Of a stretch of 64,000 bases of DNA, positions 36,361-46,411 are shown in pieces. Position 1 is the first letter of the stretch. The number at the start of each line of letters is the position of its first letter. Under the pieces are notes generated by a model. That model did no database searches, was not told the origin of the DNA, and was given only the letters and a program-made list of their open reading frames with translations. Both the position numbers and the translations under genes were made by a program. The stretch is from Rhizosphaericola mali (GTDB lineage: Bacteria; Bacteroidota; Bacteroidia; Chitinophagales; Chitinophagaceae): NCBI RefSeq assembly GCF_004337365.2, contig NZ_CP044016.1, forward strand, positions 3,162,001 to 3,226,000, given 5' to 3'.

Positions 36361-37926
36361 TCATCGGTTTTTACACCTTACCAGTTTTACCACAATGGAA
36401 TCATTATGGCTGTCTATACCAGACAATAGTATTTCCGATCCATCTATCGTTTGATAATGTAAAACCATACGCCCTCGTTTCACCTTTCGCTGCTTTTCTG
36501 CAAATTCATTATCCCTTCTTGCCGAATAAGCAATTTTCTGTATAGACAACCGTTCGTCCTTTATATATTTTAACGAGGAATCGGGAATCCAGTTCTCTTT
36601 CTTTTTTTCCGTATGCCGAGCTTCTCTGTTTTCCCCATAATTCAGGTTGTTCAGTGAAGCTTTGTTAGTTTCGCCACCCCTCTTTATTTTACCTACTACA
36701 CCTGCTATGTTTTTATCTTCCAGGTACAAAATATGATTTACCGTATCGGCCTCATAATGATAGACGTTTTTGCCCCCTGCGGCGCCCGTAACTTCAAATG
36801 TCCGGTCAATATCCCTCATCGGGCTTCCTCCCCCATTGGAAAGATCTATCACGTGGGGCTTATTAGTCGTAAAACTCAATGATGACCAGTTTTCAAAAGT
36901 TACATTTTGCCAAAGGGCAGTATCCAAAGGCGAATATGGAAGTGCCTTTCCGTTGATGGTAAATTCTTCGACACGATAGTTCCCCCTCAGTGCTTGTTCA
37001 CCCGCAACAGCAGGTTGCTTGTAGGGATCATACCAGAAATTAATGAGCTGCACGTAAAACAAAAGAACAAGGAATACAGTTATAGTCACCGTTTTCAGCC
37101 CAAAGCGAGTCCACCTAAGCCGCTTAGCAAATACAGGTACATACCAATGTGGGACTACAACTTCCTGCCTTATCAACACTATGTAAATATCCTTTACATA
37201 GTAAAGCAAGAGAAATGCCGAAAACACAACGAAATAAGAAGCGTACACATGTACTCCACCGTCATAAGCAAAATTAACATAGGTAATATCACCTAATGCA
37301 CTCGACAGTAAAAGCGCGCCAAGAAATATAGTCTTCCTAAAAAACAGAAATGCACCAGCGACACATTCTACCACCCCTGCAAACACTTGGTACCAAGGAA
37401 CAATACCAATGGATAGCCAATATATTTTTTGGGCAGTAAAGTCGCCAAAATTAGTATTGAGCAAGCCCAATGAAGGATAAGGCATCTGAACCGGCAGTAA
37501 TTTGGTAAATCCAAATCCTATGATACCAATACCGGCACGGAAACGTACGATTACCCGCAACCAGTAATATAGTCTCTCATACGATTGGGTCTTTCGGTCA
37601 ATCAGACTCCAGACCAACGCGCCCACAAGCGCAACTAACAATAAGAGTAACCAATCACCATAACCAAGCAGAAAAAAGGATGAATTTCTTCCTAAAAAAA
37701 CAGGAGAAAACCGGGCGATATCGTATATGTCCCTGTAATGCAGACGCAGCCAGTTGATGGAAAACAGGTCGGCATACCACCTCCCCGAAAGGGGAATACT
37801 GAACAGAATGAAAAAAATAAACGCGGTGCGGAACAGAAATTTTTCCGATAAGCTCCAGATACGATCCTGAGAGAGACCATCAGTCTCCTTTACCCATTCA
37901 GAACCGTTGTCATTTATATTTACCAT
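36361..37926 (-). CDS. DoxX-like multi-pass membrane protein, C-terminus clipped by IS21
   Basis: 521 aa. Eight or so hydrophobic segments include a DoxX-like core (FRAGIGIIGFGFTKLLPVQM, IGIVPWYQVFAGVVECVAGA, LGALLLSSALGDITYVNFAY). After the last membrane segment (FGLKTVTITVFLVLLFYVQL) comes a soluble, extracytoplasmic domain of about 230 residues. The stop TGA is supplied by the IS21 end; the related neighbour continues about 12 residues further after the matching point, so a short tail is probably lost. It is the last gene of the SusC-SusD operon. Function unknown. Confidence 0.75.
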   Translation of the reverse strand: MVNINDNGSEWVKETDGLSQDRIWSLSEKFLFRTAFIFFILFSIPLSGRWYADLFSINWLRLHYRDIYDIARFSPVFLGRNSSFFLLGYGDWLLLLLVALVGALVWSLIDRKTQSYERLYYWLRVIVRFRAGIGIIGFGFTKLLPVQMPYPSLGLLNTNFGDFTAQKIYWLSIGIVPWYQVFAGVVECVAGAFLFFRKTIFLGALLLSSALGDITYVNFAYDGGVHVYASYFVVFSAFLLLYYVKDIYIVLIRQEVVVPHWYVPVFAKRLRWTRFGLKTVTITVFLVLLFYVQLINFWYDPYKQPAVAGEQALRGNYRVEEFTINGKALPYSPLDTALWQNVTFENWSSLSFTTNKPHVIDLSNGGGSPMRDIDRTFEVTGAAGGKNVYHYEADTVNHILYLEDKNIAGVVGKIKRGGETNKASLNNLNYGENREARHTEKKKENWIPDSSLKYIKDERLSIQKIAYSARRDNEFAEKQRKVKRGRMVLHYQTIDGSEILLSGIDSHNDSIVVKLVRCKNR

Positions 37927-37966
37927 GTTTACAATAATTTTTTAATGAACAAAAGGAGATTCTCCA

Positions 37967-39328
37967 TTATATATTGATATTTTTTTTCCTGCCAATTTCC
38001 AATAGGTATTTTTTGTCTATTTTATCTAGTTGAATATCAGCAGAATCCTTGGTAAGCGTATTGAATCCTTTCAGGATAAGACCGTTGCCGGGTAACTTCC
38101 GAAATTGGAATTGCCAGATATCATTTATATAATGGGAGTTTTTATTCTTCAATAAAAGAACTCCTCTTGTAGAATCAAACGTATAATAATAGTAATTCCT
38201 TCCAATGGTACCTGAATTTTCATAAACACGGTCATAATCATTTTTGAATATTGTCTCCTCTGAGAGTTCTATCGGATTTAGTTTCTTGTTGACCTTCACA
38301 CTAACTGTGTTCCAGTCTTCAAATACGACATTCCCCCATCTTGACGTATCCGTTTCTGAATAAGGGATAATGGAATCGTTTAGTTTGAACGAGGAAACAT
38401 TATAAAATCCTTTGATTCCGCGCAATCCAGCACTTGCCGGAAACTGATAGGATCTTTCAGCATTAAAAGACGACGCATCAATGCCCAGAAGCAAAATGAA
38501 GACCAGAAAGAAAGCTATCTTACCGATGAGCAATATTGCCTTCCATTTTCTGGAGACAACAACTGGCACATACGTATCAGGTATTGCCGCGGTTCCCATT
38601 GTTGTGACATTTAACAGCCTTATAAAATCGTGGTAAAATAGGTAAAGTGCAATCAATAGCAAAAAAAGACTATATCCGCCTTCTCCTCCATTATAGGCAA
38701 GATTGGAAAAAAATACATTGCCCAGGAAAATGGCAATAAACAGAGACACAATACCCGCCGTTTTCCTATAAGCAGCCAGCCATATACCCAGCAGAATCTG
38801 TACTGCACCCAAGAACGATTCGTATCCCGGTACAATGCCCAAACTCAGGGAAAATATTTTCCAATCAGAAAAATACCCATACGGTGTATTGAGATTGCTG
38901 AGCGAAGGGAAAGGAGCCTGCACCGAAAAGAATTGGAGAAAACCATAACCAACGATCCCAAGAGCCAATCGATAACGCAATAGGCCTCTGAGCACATATT
39001 CCAACTTTTGCACCTTTGCCTCATCGACTTTAAATAATTTCCAAACAACCACTCCTAATACTGCTACAAAACCCCAAAAGATAAGGTCGAACCATCCCGG
39101 AAGACTCCAAGCACCTGTTCCTGAAAAGAAATGCGGTACGTAGCGCGTTATATAAAATAAGGACGGAAAGGAAAATAAAGGCCATTTTTCAGTACTGAAA
39201 AAACTGAAAAAATGAGTATCAATTGGCAGAAACTGTAATATAAAAAAAATAAAAGCCCACCGGAAAAGGATTCTATCCCATTTGGATAAAATTGTATTTG
39301 CCGTTTTTTGAACATTTGCAATCTGCAT
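37967..39328 (-). CDS. DoxX-like multi-pass membrane protein (paralog)
   Basis: 453 aa with the same layout as the next gene in the operon: LLRYRLALGIVGYGFLQFFS, SLGIVPGYESFLGAVQILLG, and FLGNVFFSNLAYNGGEGGYS for the DoxX-like core, then a membrane segment (LIGKIAFFLVFILLLGIDAS) and a soluble C-terminal domain (LRGIKGFYNVSSFKLNDSII). The GI-GF and IVP-Y motifs are conserved between the two paralogs. It follows susD by 26 bp. It has no known substrate; a respiratory or redox role is only a guess from DoxX relatives. Confidence 0.75.
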   Translation of the reverse strand: MQIANVQKTANTILSKWDRILFRWAFIFFILQFLPIDTHFFSFFSTEKWPLFSFPSLFYITRYVPHFFSGTGAWSLPGWFDLIFWGFVAVLGVVVWKLFKVDEAKVQKLEYVLRGLLRYRLALGIVGYGFLQFFSVQAPFPSLSNLNTPYGYFSDWKIFSLSLGIVPGYESFLGAVQILLGIWLAAYRKTAGIVSLFIAIFLGNVFFSNLAYNGGEGGYSLFLLLIALYLFYHDFIRLLNVTTMGTAAIPDTYVPVVVSRKWKAILLIGKIAFFLVFILLLGIDASSFNAERSYQFPASAGLRGIKGFYNVSSFKLNDSIIPYSETDTSRWGNVVFEDWNTVSVKVNKKLNPIELSEETIFKNDYDRVYENSGTIGRNYYYYTFDSTRGVLLLKNKNSHYINDIWQFQFRKLPGNGLILKGFNTLTKDSADIQLDKIDKKYLLEIGRKKNINI

Positions 39329-39353
39329 ATTTTAAGTTTTTGAAATGAGCAAT

Positions 39354-40700
39354 TTAATATCCAGCATTGGGAGTGAGATTGGGATCTACGGTCAGTTCAT
39401 TAATGGGAATCGGCATCAGCAATCGGTTATTGTCGGTAATACCAAGTACTGTCTGTGCCCGATTTGTACGCACCAGATCAAACCACCTGTGCGCTTCCAA
39501 GGCAAATTCTATCCTATTTTCGTTTTCTATGGCAAGCAATGCATCGGCCTTTGTAGAAGTGGTGTAATCTGTCAGTCCGGCGCGATTTCGTACTATATTC
39601 AGATCGGACAATGCTCCGGCAAGATTTCCTTGCTGAGCCCTTGCCTCCGCACGTATGAGGTACAGCTCAGCAATACGAATTACATATGCAGGATCTGTAG
39701 CTGGACTTCTATAATACAAATTTCCATACCAAAGTCCCTGTGTAGTTTGGGCAACTAACGAACTCCTATTTCCGCCAACTGAAGGGTCGTTTACTAATAA
39801 AAGAAAAGCATCACTAGGAGCTATTTGTCTTGTACCTCCATTAGCAGGTGGTTGCCATTGGTTACGTTGACTATTGGTATAATTAGCACTATAAGCGAGT
39901 TCGAATATCGATTCTGCAGTAGCAGTCACATCATTAGCCCACCATGCGTTATATGGAGCAAGTAAACTATAATTATTATCCGTAATCAGCTTTGTAGCAT
40001 ATGTTTCAGCATCGGGCCAATCTTGTTGGTATAAGTAGTATCGAGACTTTAGAGCCCATGCTGTCTTTTTTGTAGCTCGAACTCTATTTGTTACTAATGG
40101 CAGTAGTACTTCTGCGGAATCCAAATCATTTAATACTTGAACATAGGTTTCTTCTAAAGTTGATCTTTTAATTCCACTATTACCACTAAGGGAAACAGTA
40201 GGATTCAATTTTAATTGTACCCCTCCCCAAGTACGAGCTAGATCAAAATATGAAAGAGCCCTTACAAAAAATGCTTCACCTTTAATTTGGTTCCTTTCTG
40301 AATCACTTAAATTAACATCAATTACATTAGGTAATTTGGCAATAACGTTATTTGCTCGGTTTATAGTTGCATAAATTGCTGTCCAAACAGACTCTATCGT
40401 TCCGTTGTCAGAATGAACATTATGACTGATAAACTGTTGGACAATAGATTGAGATCCCGTCCATTGAACATTATCGCCATTTAAATATCCTAGTGAAGGA
40501 AATGAATTGCCATAATAACTATCAGCCGAAAGAGCACGATAAACACCTCTAATAGCCGTCCTTGCAGACGCTGCATCCACAATGGTTTGATCATCAGAGA
40601 CATCGTCTTTGGGGTTTATTTCTAGGAATTTATTGCATGAAGAAAAAGAATTCGCAGCGAATCCAAGTAATATTGAAAAAAACATATACTTTTTTTTCAT
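39354..40700 (-). CDS. SusD/RagB-family nutrient-binding outer-membrane lipoprotein
   Basis: 448 aa from ATG 40700 (MKKKYMFFSILLGF); the longer frame starting further upstream has no signal peptide and overlaps susC. A lipobox puts the lipidated Cys at residue 22 (SFSSCNKFLEINPKDDVSDD). RagB/SusD helices follow (GEAFFVRALSYFDLARTWGG, AWALKSRYYLYQQDWPDAET). The C-terminal AEARAQQGNLAGALSDLNIV, then NRIEFALEAHRWFDLVR, is typical. It works with the SusC-type channel encoded just upstream. The substrate is not evident. Confidence 0.92.
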   Translation of the reverse strand: MKKKYMFFSILLGFAANSFSSCNKFLEINPKDDVSDDQTIVDAASARTAIRGVYRALSADSYYGNSFPSLGYLNGDNVQWTGSQSIVQQFISHNVHSDNGTIESVWTAIYATINRANNVIAKLPNVIDVNLSDSERNQIKGEAFFVRALSYFDLARTWGGVQLKLNPTVSLSGNSGIKRSTLEETYVQVLNDLDSAEVLLPLVTNRVRATKKTAWALKSRYYLYQQDWPDAETYATKLITDNNYSLLAPYNAWWANDVTATAESIFELAYSANYTNSQRNQWQPPANGGTRQIAPSDAFLLLVNDPSVGGNRSSLVAQTTQGLWYGNLYYRSPATDPAYVIRIAELYLIRAEARAQQGNLAGALSDLNIVRNRAGLTDYTTSTKADALLAIENENRIEFALEAHRWFDLVRTNRAQTVLGITDNNRLLMPIPINELTVDPNLTPNAGY

Positions 40701-40728
40701 TATATTATTAATTAATATGAAGAAATAA

Positions 40729-43700
40729 TTATGGATTAATTGTAATACCGAGTTGCACTGTACGGGGTTGAGGAGGGGTTCCAAGGTCTAATCCTTGTAT
40801 ATTCTGGTTGCCAGTTACGTTAACTTCCGGATCAGGTCCTGTATATTTGGTAATCAAGAACAAATTAGAACCTGTAAAGTAGAAACGAATTTTATTTAAA
40901 CCTATTTTATTTACAATAGACGAAGGAATTGTATATCCTAAGGTTAACGTTTGCAACCTAGCAAACGATCCATTTTCAAGGAACCTACTATTTTGTTCGA
41001 GGGTATAATTGTTACCATAAGCAGTCAGGCGTGGTACATCAGTAATGTCACCAACTTTTTGCCAACGTTTTAATTGACTTGCAAAAAGCACTCTATTCGC
41101 ATCCCGCGTACCACCACCCTCTCCAAAGAATCTATTTAAATTAAAGATTTTATTTCCATACTGAAAGTTGACTAAAAAATTAAAATCAAATCTCTTATAA
41201 GTTAGTGTATTGGATAATCCACCAAAGAAAGTAGGCATAGCATTCCCTAATATTTGTCGGTCAGCTACAGTAATAGTTCCATCATTATTAACATCCTGAA
41301 ATTCGGAATTTCCTGTTTGCGGATCTACTCGGAGTTGTTTGTACAACCAAAAGGAATACATAGGACTACCTTGCTGCATTCTTATCCAATCACGATTGTA
41401 AGCGGTGATGGGAGTCTCAAGCGTTATTATTCGATTTTTATTTCCTGCAAAATTCAGTATAGTATTCCACGAGAAATCTTTTGTCTGTATGTTAGTTGAA
41501 TTAATACTGAATTCATAACCTTTATTACTTATTTTTCCAGAATTTGAAGTATAAGTACTAAAACCAGTCGACGCAGCTACAGGTTGGGCTAATAAAAGAT
41601 TCGTAGTTATTTTGGAATACAGATTGAACTCAATAGTCAATCGATTATGAAGAAAACCCATGTTCATACCTATATTTGTCTGGGCAGTCCGCTCCCATTT
41701 CAAATCAGGATTGGCAACTTGTTGAGGTGCCGTTCCTGCCTTATCTCCGCTAGTTGAATTATCGGGATAGCCTGCACCCCCAGACCATAATCCAAGGGCA
41801 GCATAGTTATCAATTCCATTTTGATTTCCTGCAATTCCATAACTGAATCGCAATTTTAGATCACTAAGGAAATCTACATTTTTAAGAAAATCTTCTTGCT
41901 TAAGGCGCCATGAAGCCCCTACAGAGGGAAAATATCCCCAACGATTATTTGCACCAAATTTTGAAGAGCCATCCGCCCTTAAGCTAACTTCCAGAAAATA
42001 TTTAGAAAGATAATTATAACCAATGCGAGAAAAATAAGAGGCAAGATTTCCTTTCGTCCAACTCTGTCCACCTGTAACAGTAGATGCGGAAGATATTTGA
42101 GTATAAGAATTATTTGGAAAGCCCGTTCCTTGGGCACTAGTATTTTGTGTAATATTACTAATTAAAGAATTTCCAATTAAAAAGTCAAATGTACTAAGTT
42201 TGCTTTGTAGTTTATATGAAAGAGTCTGTTCATTTATCCAAGATGAATTCTGGGTAATCGAAGATGTAGCTAGACCATTGGTAGGAGAAGCTCCCAGCTG
42301 CGTTTTATCATTCCAATATTCAGATTCATTATAGCTATTATAATCTATACTCCAACTAGTTCTAAATCTCAAATTTTTAAATAATTCAGCATCAGCATAT
42401 ACATTACCTACGTATCGGAGACTAGTAGTATGAACATTGTAGTTATTCAATAATACTTCTAGATTATCGAAGCCTGCCCAGCGTGCAGGTGTTCCATCTG
42501 TGTTTACTTCAGGGAGATACGTAGGTGTATGTAATGCTGATTGAAGTAACCCTCCTTGTGGACCATCCCCAGCACGGGCCTGGTTTCGATATGACCTCGA
42601 CAATATATTACTTGTTCCAATTGTTACTCGATTACTTACTTTCTGGTCTATATTAACTTTGAATGAACCACGATTAAAGGAAACTGGTTTAATATCTGCT
42701 TCTTGTGATAGGTAATTAGCACCAATATAATATCTAGTTTTGTCATTTCCTCCCTGAATAGATAGATCGTAATTTGATAATTGACCCGTACGGAATAATT
42801 CCCCAAGTCGATTATACGTTTTTTGCAAATCTGGTGCTCCTCTATTTGTACTGGCTCCAGGATTCAATACAGAACCAGAAAAAGGAAGATTTTTATATTT
42901 AGTAATTCCTGCAGCATTGTTGGAGGCCAAGGCATCGGCATATGAATTTACATAAAATTCATTAATCAATTCAGCATGTTGTTCACCTGTTGTCAAATCC
43001 CACAATTTGGGAGCCCAAGCTAGTCCATGTGATATATCTGCTGTAACTAATGGACGTGCATTAAAATGCCCATGCTTTGTCGTAATAATAATTACTCCAT
43101 TTGCTCCTCTTGATCCATAAATTGCAGTTGCTGACGCGTCTTTTAAGACCTCAACACTTTCAATATCAGCAGAACTGATATCAGCCAAAGGAGAGGTTGC
43201 TCGTCCTCCTGTATTTACAGTTTGCAAACTAGTATTATTTAAAAAAACGCCATCTATAATGTACAATGGATCATTTCCTGCATTTATAGACGTAGTACCT
43301 CTAACCCTCACAAAAACAGCATCTCCAGGAACTCCAGTATTAGAATTAATCTGTAAACCCGCAGCCATTCCTTGAAGTTGAGCATCAATACTAGCCACAG
43401 GCAAATTTCTATTTTGTTCAGGATCTATAGTCGAAATCGCACCGACTAAACTACTTCGCTTTTGGGTTCCATATCCTACCACAACTACATCTGATAATAC
43501 TTGATTAATCGCAACCAATTCAATATTTATAGTTGATTGGTTTATAGTCAGTTCTAACGATTTATATCCTATGTAATTAACTTGTAAAATATAAGGAAAT
43601 TTTTGTCCAGTTCGAAGGATAAATTTTCCTTCTTCATTAGTAATAGATTGATTAGTTGTACCTTTTATATTCACAGATACTCCATCTAGAGGAATATGGC

Positions 43701-43863
43701 TCCTTGAGTCCGTTATTTTACCCTCAAGTACAGAATTAATTGTAGGAAGAGGAATTTGTTCAAAGGCCTTGTAAGGAATTAAAAACAGTAGAAATAGAGC
43801 ATAGATTTTCCCTATCCAACAATAATATTTGTTTAGATTCATGTTAAAATTATTATAATGCAT
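40729..43863 (-). CDS. SusC/RagA-family TonB-linked outer-membrane transporter
   Basis: 1044 aa; an ATG at 43842 (MNLNKYYCWIGK) is an equally likely start. A signal-like segment precedes a carboxypeptidase-D-like domain (LEGKITDSRSHIPLDGVSVN, then EGKFILRTGQKFP), the SusC signature and plug (VVVVGYGTQKRSSLVGAIST, DPLYIIDGVFLNN, ATAIYGSRGANGVIIITTKH), and a beta-barrel ending DLGTPPQPRTVQLGITINP. It imports a polymer-derived nutrient with its SusD partner. No sigma/anti-sigma or hybrid sensor pair is seen beside it. Confidence 0.94.
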   Translation of the reverse strand: MHYNNFNMNLNKYYCWIGKIYALFLLFLIPYKAFEQIPLPTINSVLEGKITDSRSHIPLDGVSVNIKGTTNQSITNEEGKFILRTGQKFPYILQVNYIGYKSLELTINQSTINIELVAINQVLSDVVVVGYGTQKRSSLVGAISTIDPEQNRNLPVASIDAQLQGMAAGLQINSNTGVPGDAVFVRVRGTTSINAGNDPLYIIDGVFLNNTSLQTVNTGGRATSPLADISSADIESVEVLKDASATAIYGSRGANGVIIITTKHGHFNARPLVTADISHGLAWAPKLWDLTTGEQHAELINEFYVNSYADALASNNAAGITKYKNLPFSGSVLNPGASTNRGAPDLQKTYNRLGELFRTGQLSNYDLSIQGGNDKTRYYIGANYLSQEADIKPVSFNRGSFKVNIDQKVSNRVTIGTSNILSRSYRNQARAGDGPQGGLLQSALHTPTYLPEVNTDGTPARWAGFDNLEVLLNNYNVHTTSLRYVGNVYADAELFKNLRFRTSWSIDYNSYNESEYWNDKTQLGASPTNGLATSSITQNSSWINEQTLSYKLQSKLSTFDFLIGNSLISNITQNTSAQGTGFPNNSYTQISSASTVTGGQSWTKGNLASYFSRIGYNYLSKYFLEVSLRADGSSKFGANNRWGYFPSVGASWRLKQEDFLKNVDFLSDLKLRFSYGIAGNQNGIDNYAALGLWSGGAGYPDNSTSGDKAGTAPQQVANPDLKWERTAQTNIGMNMGFLHNRLTIEFNLYSKITTNLLLAQPVAASTGFSTYTSNSGKISNKGYEFSINSTNIQTKDFSWNTILNFAGNKNRIITLETPITAYNRDWIRMQQGSPMYSFWLYKQLRVDPQTGNSEFQDVNNDGTITVADRQILGNAMPTFFGGLSNTLTYKRFDFNFLVNFQYGNKIFNLNRFFGEGGGTRDANRVLFASQLKRWQKVGDITDVPRLTAYGNNYTLEQNSRFLENGSFARLQTLTLGYTIPSSIVNKIGLNKIRFYFTGSNLFLITKYTGPDPEVNVTGNQNIQGLDLGTPPQPRTVQLGITINP

Positions 43864-44137
43864 CGCAGATGAAATCCTTCTTATGTTTTTTTATTGTGAC
43901 ATAAGTTGTTGCATAACGTTATAAATAAAAAGTGATGATTGATTGATTGTTAGTTTTATTAGTTACTACAACTATGCATCAACTGCAATTGTTTCTTATA
44001 TATAAGTAGAGAAAATTTAAGATTATTACAACACAAAATAATCTCACGAAATGAATCAACCGATTTTTTTCCATAATTTTGGATGATTAAGTTTATTAAA
44101 TATGTTTTAAGCGGCTTATTTATTACTTAATTACCTT

Positions 44138-44169
44138 GTGGAAGCGTTGGAGCGCTTCCACTTTTTTTT
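44138..44169 (+). terminator. Strong hairpin with T-run, orphan terminator
   Basis: GTGGAAGCG (44138-44146) and CGCTTCCAC (44153-44161) form a perfect 9-bp stem, followed by eight T. It lies between the susC start and the IS66 element. No rightward gene ends just before it, so it may end a small RNA or a lost gene. The half TGGAGCGCTTCCA also resembles LacI-family operators. Confidence 0.65.
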
Positions 44170-44794
44170 GTAATCTAGAAGCAGGAGTAATAGTCTACCT
44201 TTTTGATAGACAAATGTAGTATAATTTTTTAATCTAAACATATTTTTTATATCTTATAATTACAAATTAATATTGTTGCTATTCTTAACCTGTATGAGCA
44301 AAAATAATGCATAGTCAGTATTCCTAATATATAATACATTTAGAATCTTAAAAACAAAAATATTATTTCACTATTTAGCTGAATAACTCGTCGAAAAACC
44401 TGTAAAATTCCATAATAAATTATTTAGAAAGTATTTCATATCTTAAGTGAAGATTAGCCCAACCACAAAGTAGCATAAGTATGTGATAAAAGAAGTTTAA
44501 GATAGATTATAATATTAAAGTACATTTAGTAAGCTAATTAAGATAAAGAAATGCATTATTTTAGTAACCGAACAATTCATTAGTATTTTAACTTAGACAA
44601 TAAAAACGTATTACATAAATCTATAAGCTGAAATTTAAAAATTCATATTACTTAGATAAACAATATTTCAATTAGAAAATTTTCTTAATTGAGAGAACAT
44701 GAACTATGAAAATAAAAAATTAGAACCAAACTCAAATACTGTCATTCTAAATATATTTTCTTTGTAATAACTTCAGAAAAATACTATTATTATT
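44170..44794. other. AT-rich intergenic stretch without a recognised gene
   Basis: About 625 bp of very AT-rich sequence with stop codons in all frames. No convincing open frame, tRNA or repeat was seen. Confidence 0.6.
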
Positions 44795-44820
44795 GTATCC
44801 CCCCAACGAAGTACATATTG

Positions 44821-46359
44821 TCAAATAGCAATTGAAGCCTTATAGTTCTGCGGATAAAGGGATTTGAGGTCCTTCTGTTTTATGGTCATGATATTTTCGA
44901 GCGTGTATTTCAACCATTGGTAAGGATTGACGTCATGCTTTTTGCAGATAGCAAAGAAAGAATAAATCATGGCTGCACGTTGTGCGGCTTCATGACTACC
45001 AGCAAACAAATAGTTTTTACGACCTAAAGCCACCGGTCGTATCGCATTTTCCACCAAGTTGTTGTCTATTTGTAGATGACCATCGTATAGATAAGCAGAC
45101 AATGCATCCCATCTACCATACGCGTAGGCGAGCGCTTTACCGATTTGGCTTTTAGGTAATACCATTTTGATTTGTAGTGTGATCCATTTGCCCAGCATAT
45201 TAATGACTGGAAGTGCTTTTTCTAATCGCAATAATTTGGCTTGCGCATGATCCAAACTATTTTCTTTTATTGTCCTTTCTATGGCATACAACTGCTGTAT
45301 CCAATTCAAAGCTTGTCCTGCCCTGGATTTGTCATTATCCAATGCACGCTCAAACTCCCTGCGTGCGTGTGCCCAGCAAGCTACATGTGTAATCGCATTA
45401 CTACGCGCATATTTTTCATACACTGCATAGCCATCGGTTTGTAAATAGCCTTTAAAGTTTTGTAAGATAGGTAAGGGCGCACTACTGCCACGAGTAGGGC
45501 TATAGTCAAATAGCACTGTACCCTCCAGCGGCGCATGGTATACCCAATAATATCCCTGGTGGGTAGCGCCTTTTTTCTCGCTATCCATTACTTTTATCGG
45601 CGTCTCATCCACTTGCAAATAACCTTTTGATTTGGTATCGAAAACCAGTTGATCGTACAGCGGTTCTAGTTTTAAGAGCGTTTCTTTTGTCCAACTATCC
45701 ATGGTAGATGCCGCTATTTGTATATTTTCTCTTGCAAAACGTTGTTTTTGGCGATATAGTGGCAAATGATCCATGTATTTATCCGTAATAATAGTGGCTA
45801 ACAAACTAGCACCTGGAATACCTTTATCTATTACTCTTTCAGGTAAAGTTCCAATAATTACACCTTCACCATTGTTAGGGGCATATTTAAAACGGATATA
45901 TCGTTTGATGAAAAAACGGGCAGGTACGCATTCTAATTCTTCTGTTATTTCTTTACCAATGCATACCATGTCGGTTAAGTCGCCTGCTGGATGTATTTCT
46001 ATTTCTTCTACGGGTAAATGTTCGGGTAATTTGGCACGGCCTATATGGGTAGCGGCTTTTCTGGTGTACGCTATTTTTTGTTCCACTACTTTTTCTTGCT
46101 TTTCAACTTCTTCCACAGGGGCTTCGAAGGGGAGCGCCATTTGGTTGCTTTCTGCTTCAAAACGTTCTCGTTTCTGTCCAAACTGCATGCGCTTAAGCAT
46201 CGCTACTTGTTGTCTTAGATATTCGTTTTCTTGCTTATAGTGCGTGAGCTCCTTTAGGTATTTTTCTTCCTTTTTTTCGTGAGTCGAAATGGCTTCATTA
46301 CAACTATAAACGAGCTGTAGGAGTTCCTGTTTAGTAAGGTTTTCGGGTACCATTTCCAT
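44821..46359 (-). CDS. tnpC: IS66-family transposase TnpC
   Basis: 512 aa. A coiled-coil leucine-rich start (YKQENEYLRQQVAMLKRMQF) precedes a zinc-binding-like and DDE core: YLQVDETPIKVMDSE with the first Asp, GYLQTDGYAVYEKYA with the second, and DNNLVENAIRPVALGRKNYL with Glu in the last motif. The C-terminal IS66_C segment (AIYSFFAICKKHDVNPYQWL type) is present. The frame is complete. Confidence 0.95.
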   Translation of the reverse strand: MEMVPENLTKQELLQLVYSCNEAISTHEKKEEKYLKELTHYKQENEYLRQQVAMLKRMQFGQKRERFEAESNQMALPFEAPVEEVEKQEKVVEQKIAYTRKAATHIGRAKLPEHLPVEEIEIHPAGDLTDMVCIGKEITEELECVPARFFIKRYIRFKYAPNNGEGVIIGTLPERVIDKGIPGASLLATIITDKYMDHLPLYRQKQRFARENIQIAASTMDSWTKETLLKLEPLYDQLVFDTKSKGYLQVDETPIKVMDSEKKGATHQGYYWVYHAPLEGTVLFDYSPTRGSSAPLPILQNFKGYLQTDGYAVYEKYARSNAITHVACWAHARREFERALDNDKSRAGQALNWIQQLYAIERTIKENSLDHAQAKLLRLEKALPVINMLGKWITLQIKMVLPKSQIGKALAYAYGRWDALSAYLYDGHLQIDNNLVENAIRPVALGRKNYLFAGSHEAAQRAAMIYSFFAICKKHDVNPYQWLKYTLENIMTIKQKDLKSLYPQNYKASIAI

Positions 46360-46411
46360 GGTATAAATTTACAGAAAACCAGTGGTTTATACAAGAAAAA
46401 AGAGGATTGTT

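Larger units (their letters stand above)
33689..36363. mobile_element. IS21-family insertion sequence
   Basis: About 2.7 kb with istA and istB. The left end begins TGAAAGTGACCCC; the right end, read inward on the minus strand, begins TGAAATTGACCCCC. TGACCCC repeats inside the left end at 33695, 33719, 33744 and 33768, and twice at the right end, as IS21 transposase-binding sites do. The flanks (GGCGA left, TCGGT right) show no matching target duplication, suggesting recombination rather than a simple insertion. Each end supplies a TGA stop to the flanking gene. Confidence 0.88.

Noticed and set aside
44138-44161. LacI-family operator for the SusCD operon
   Set aside because: The T-run and perfect stem fit a terminator better, and no LacI-type gene is near.
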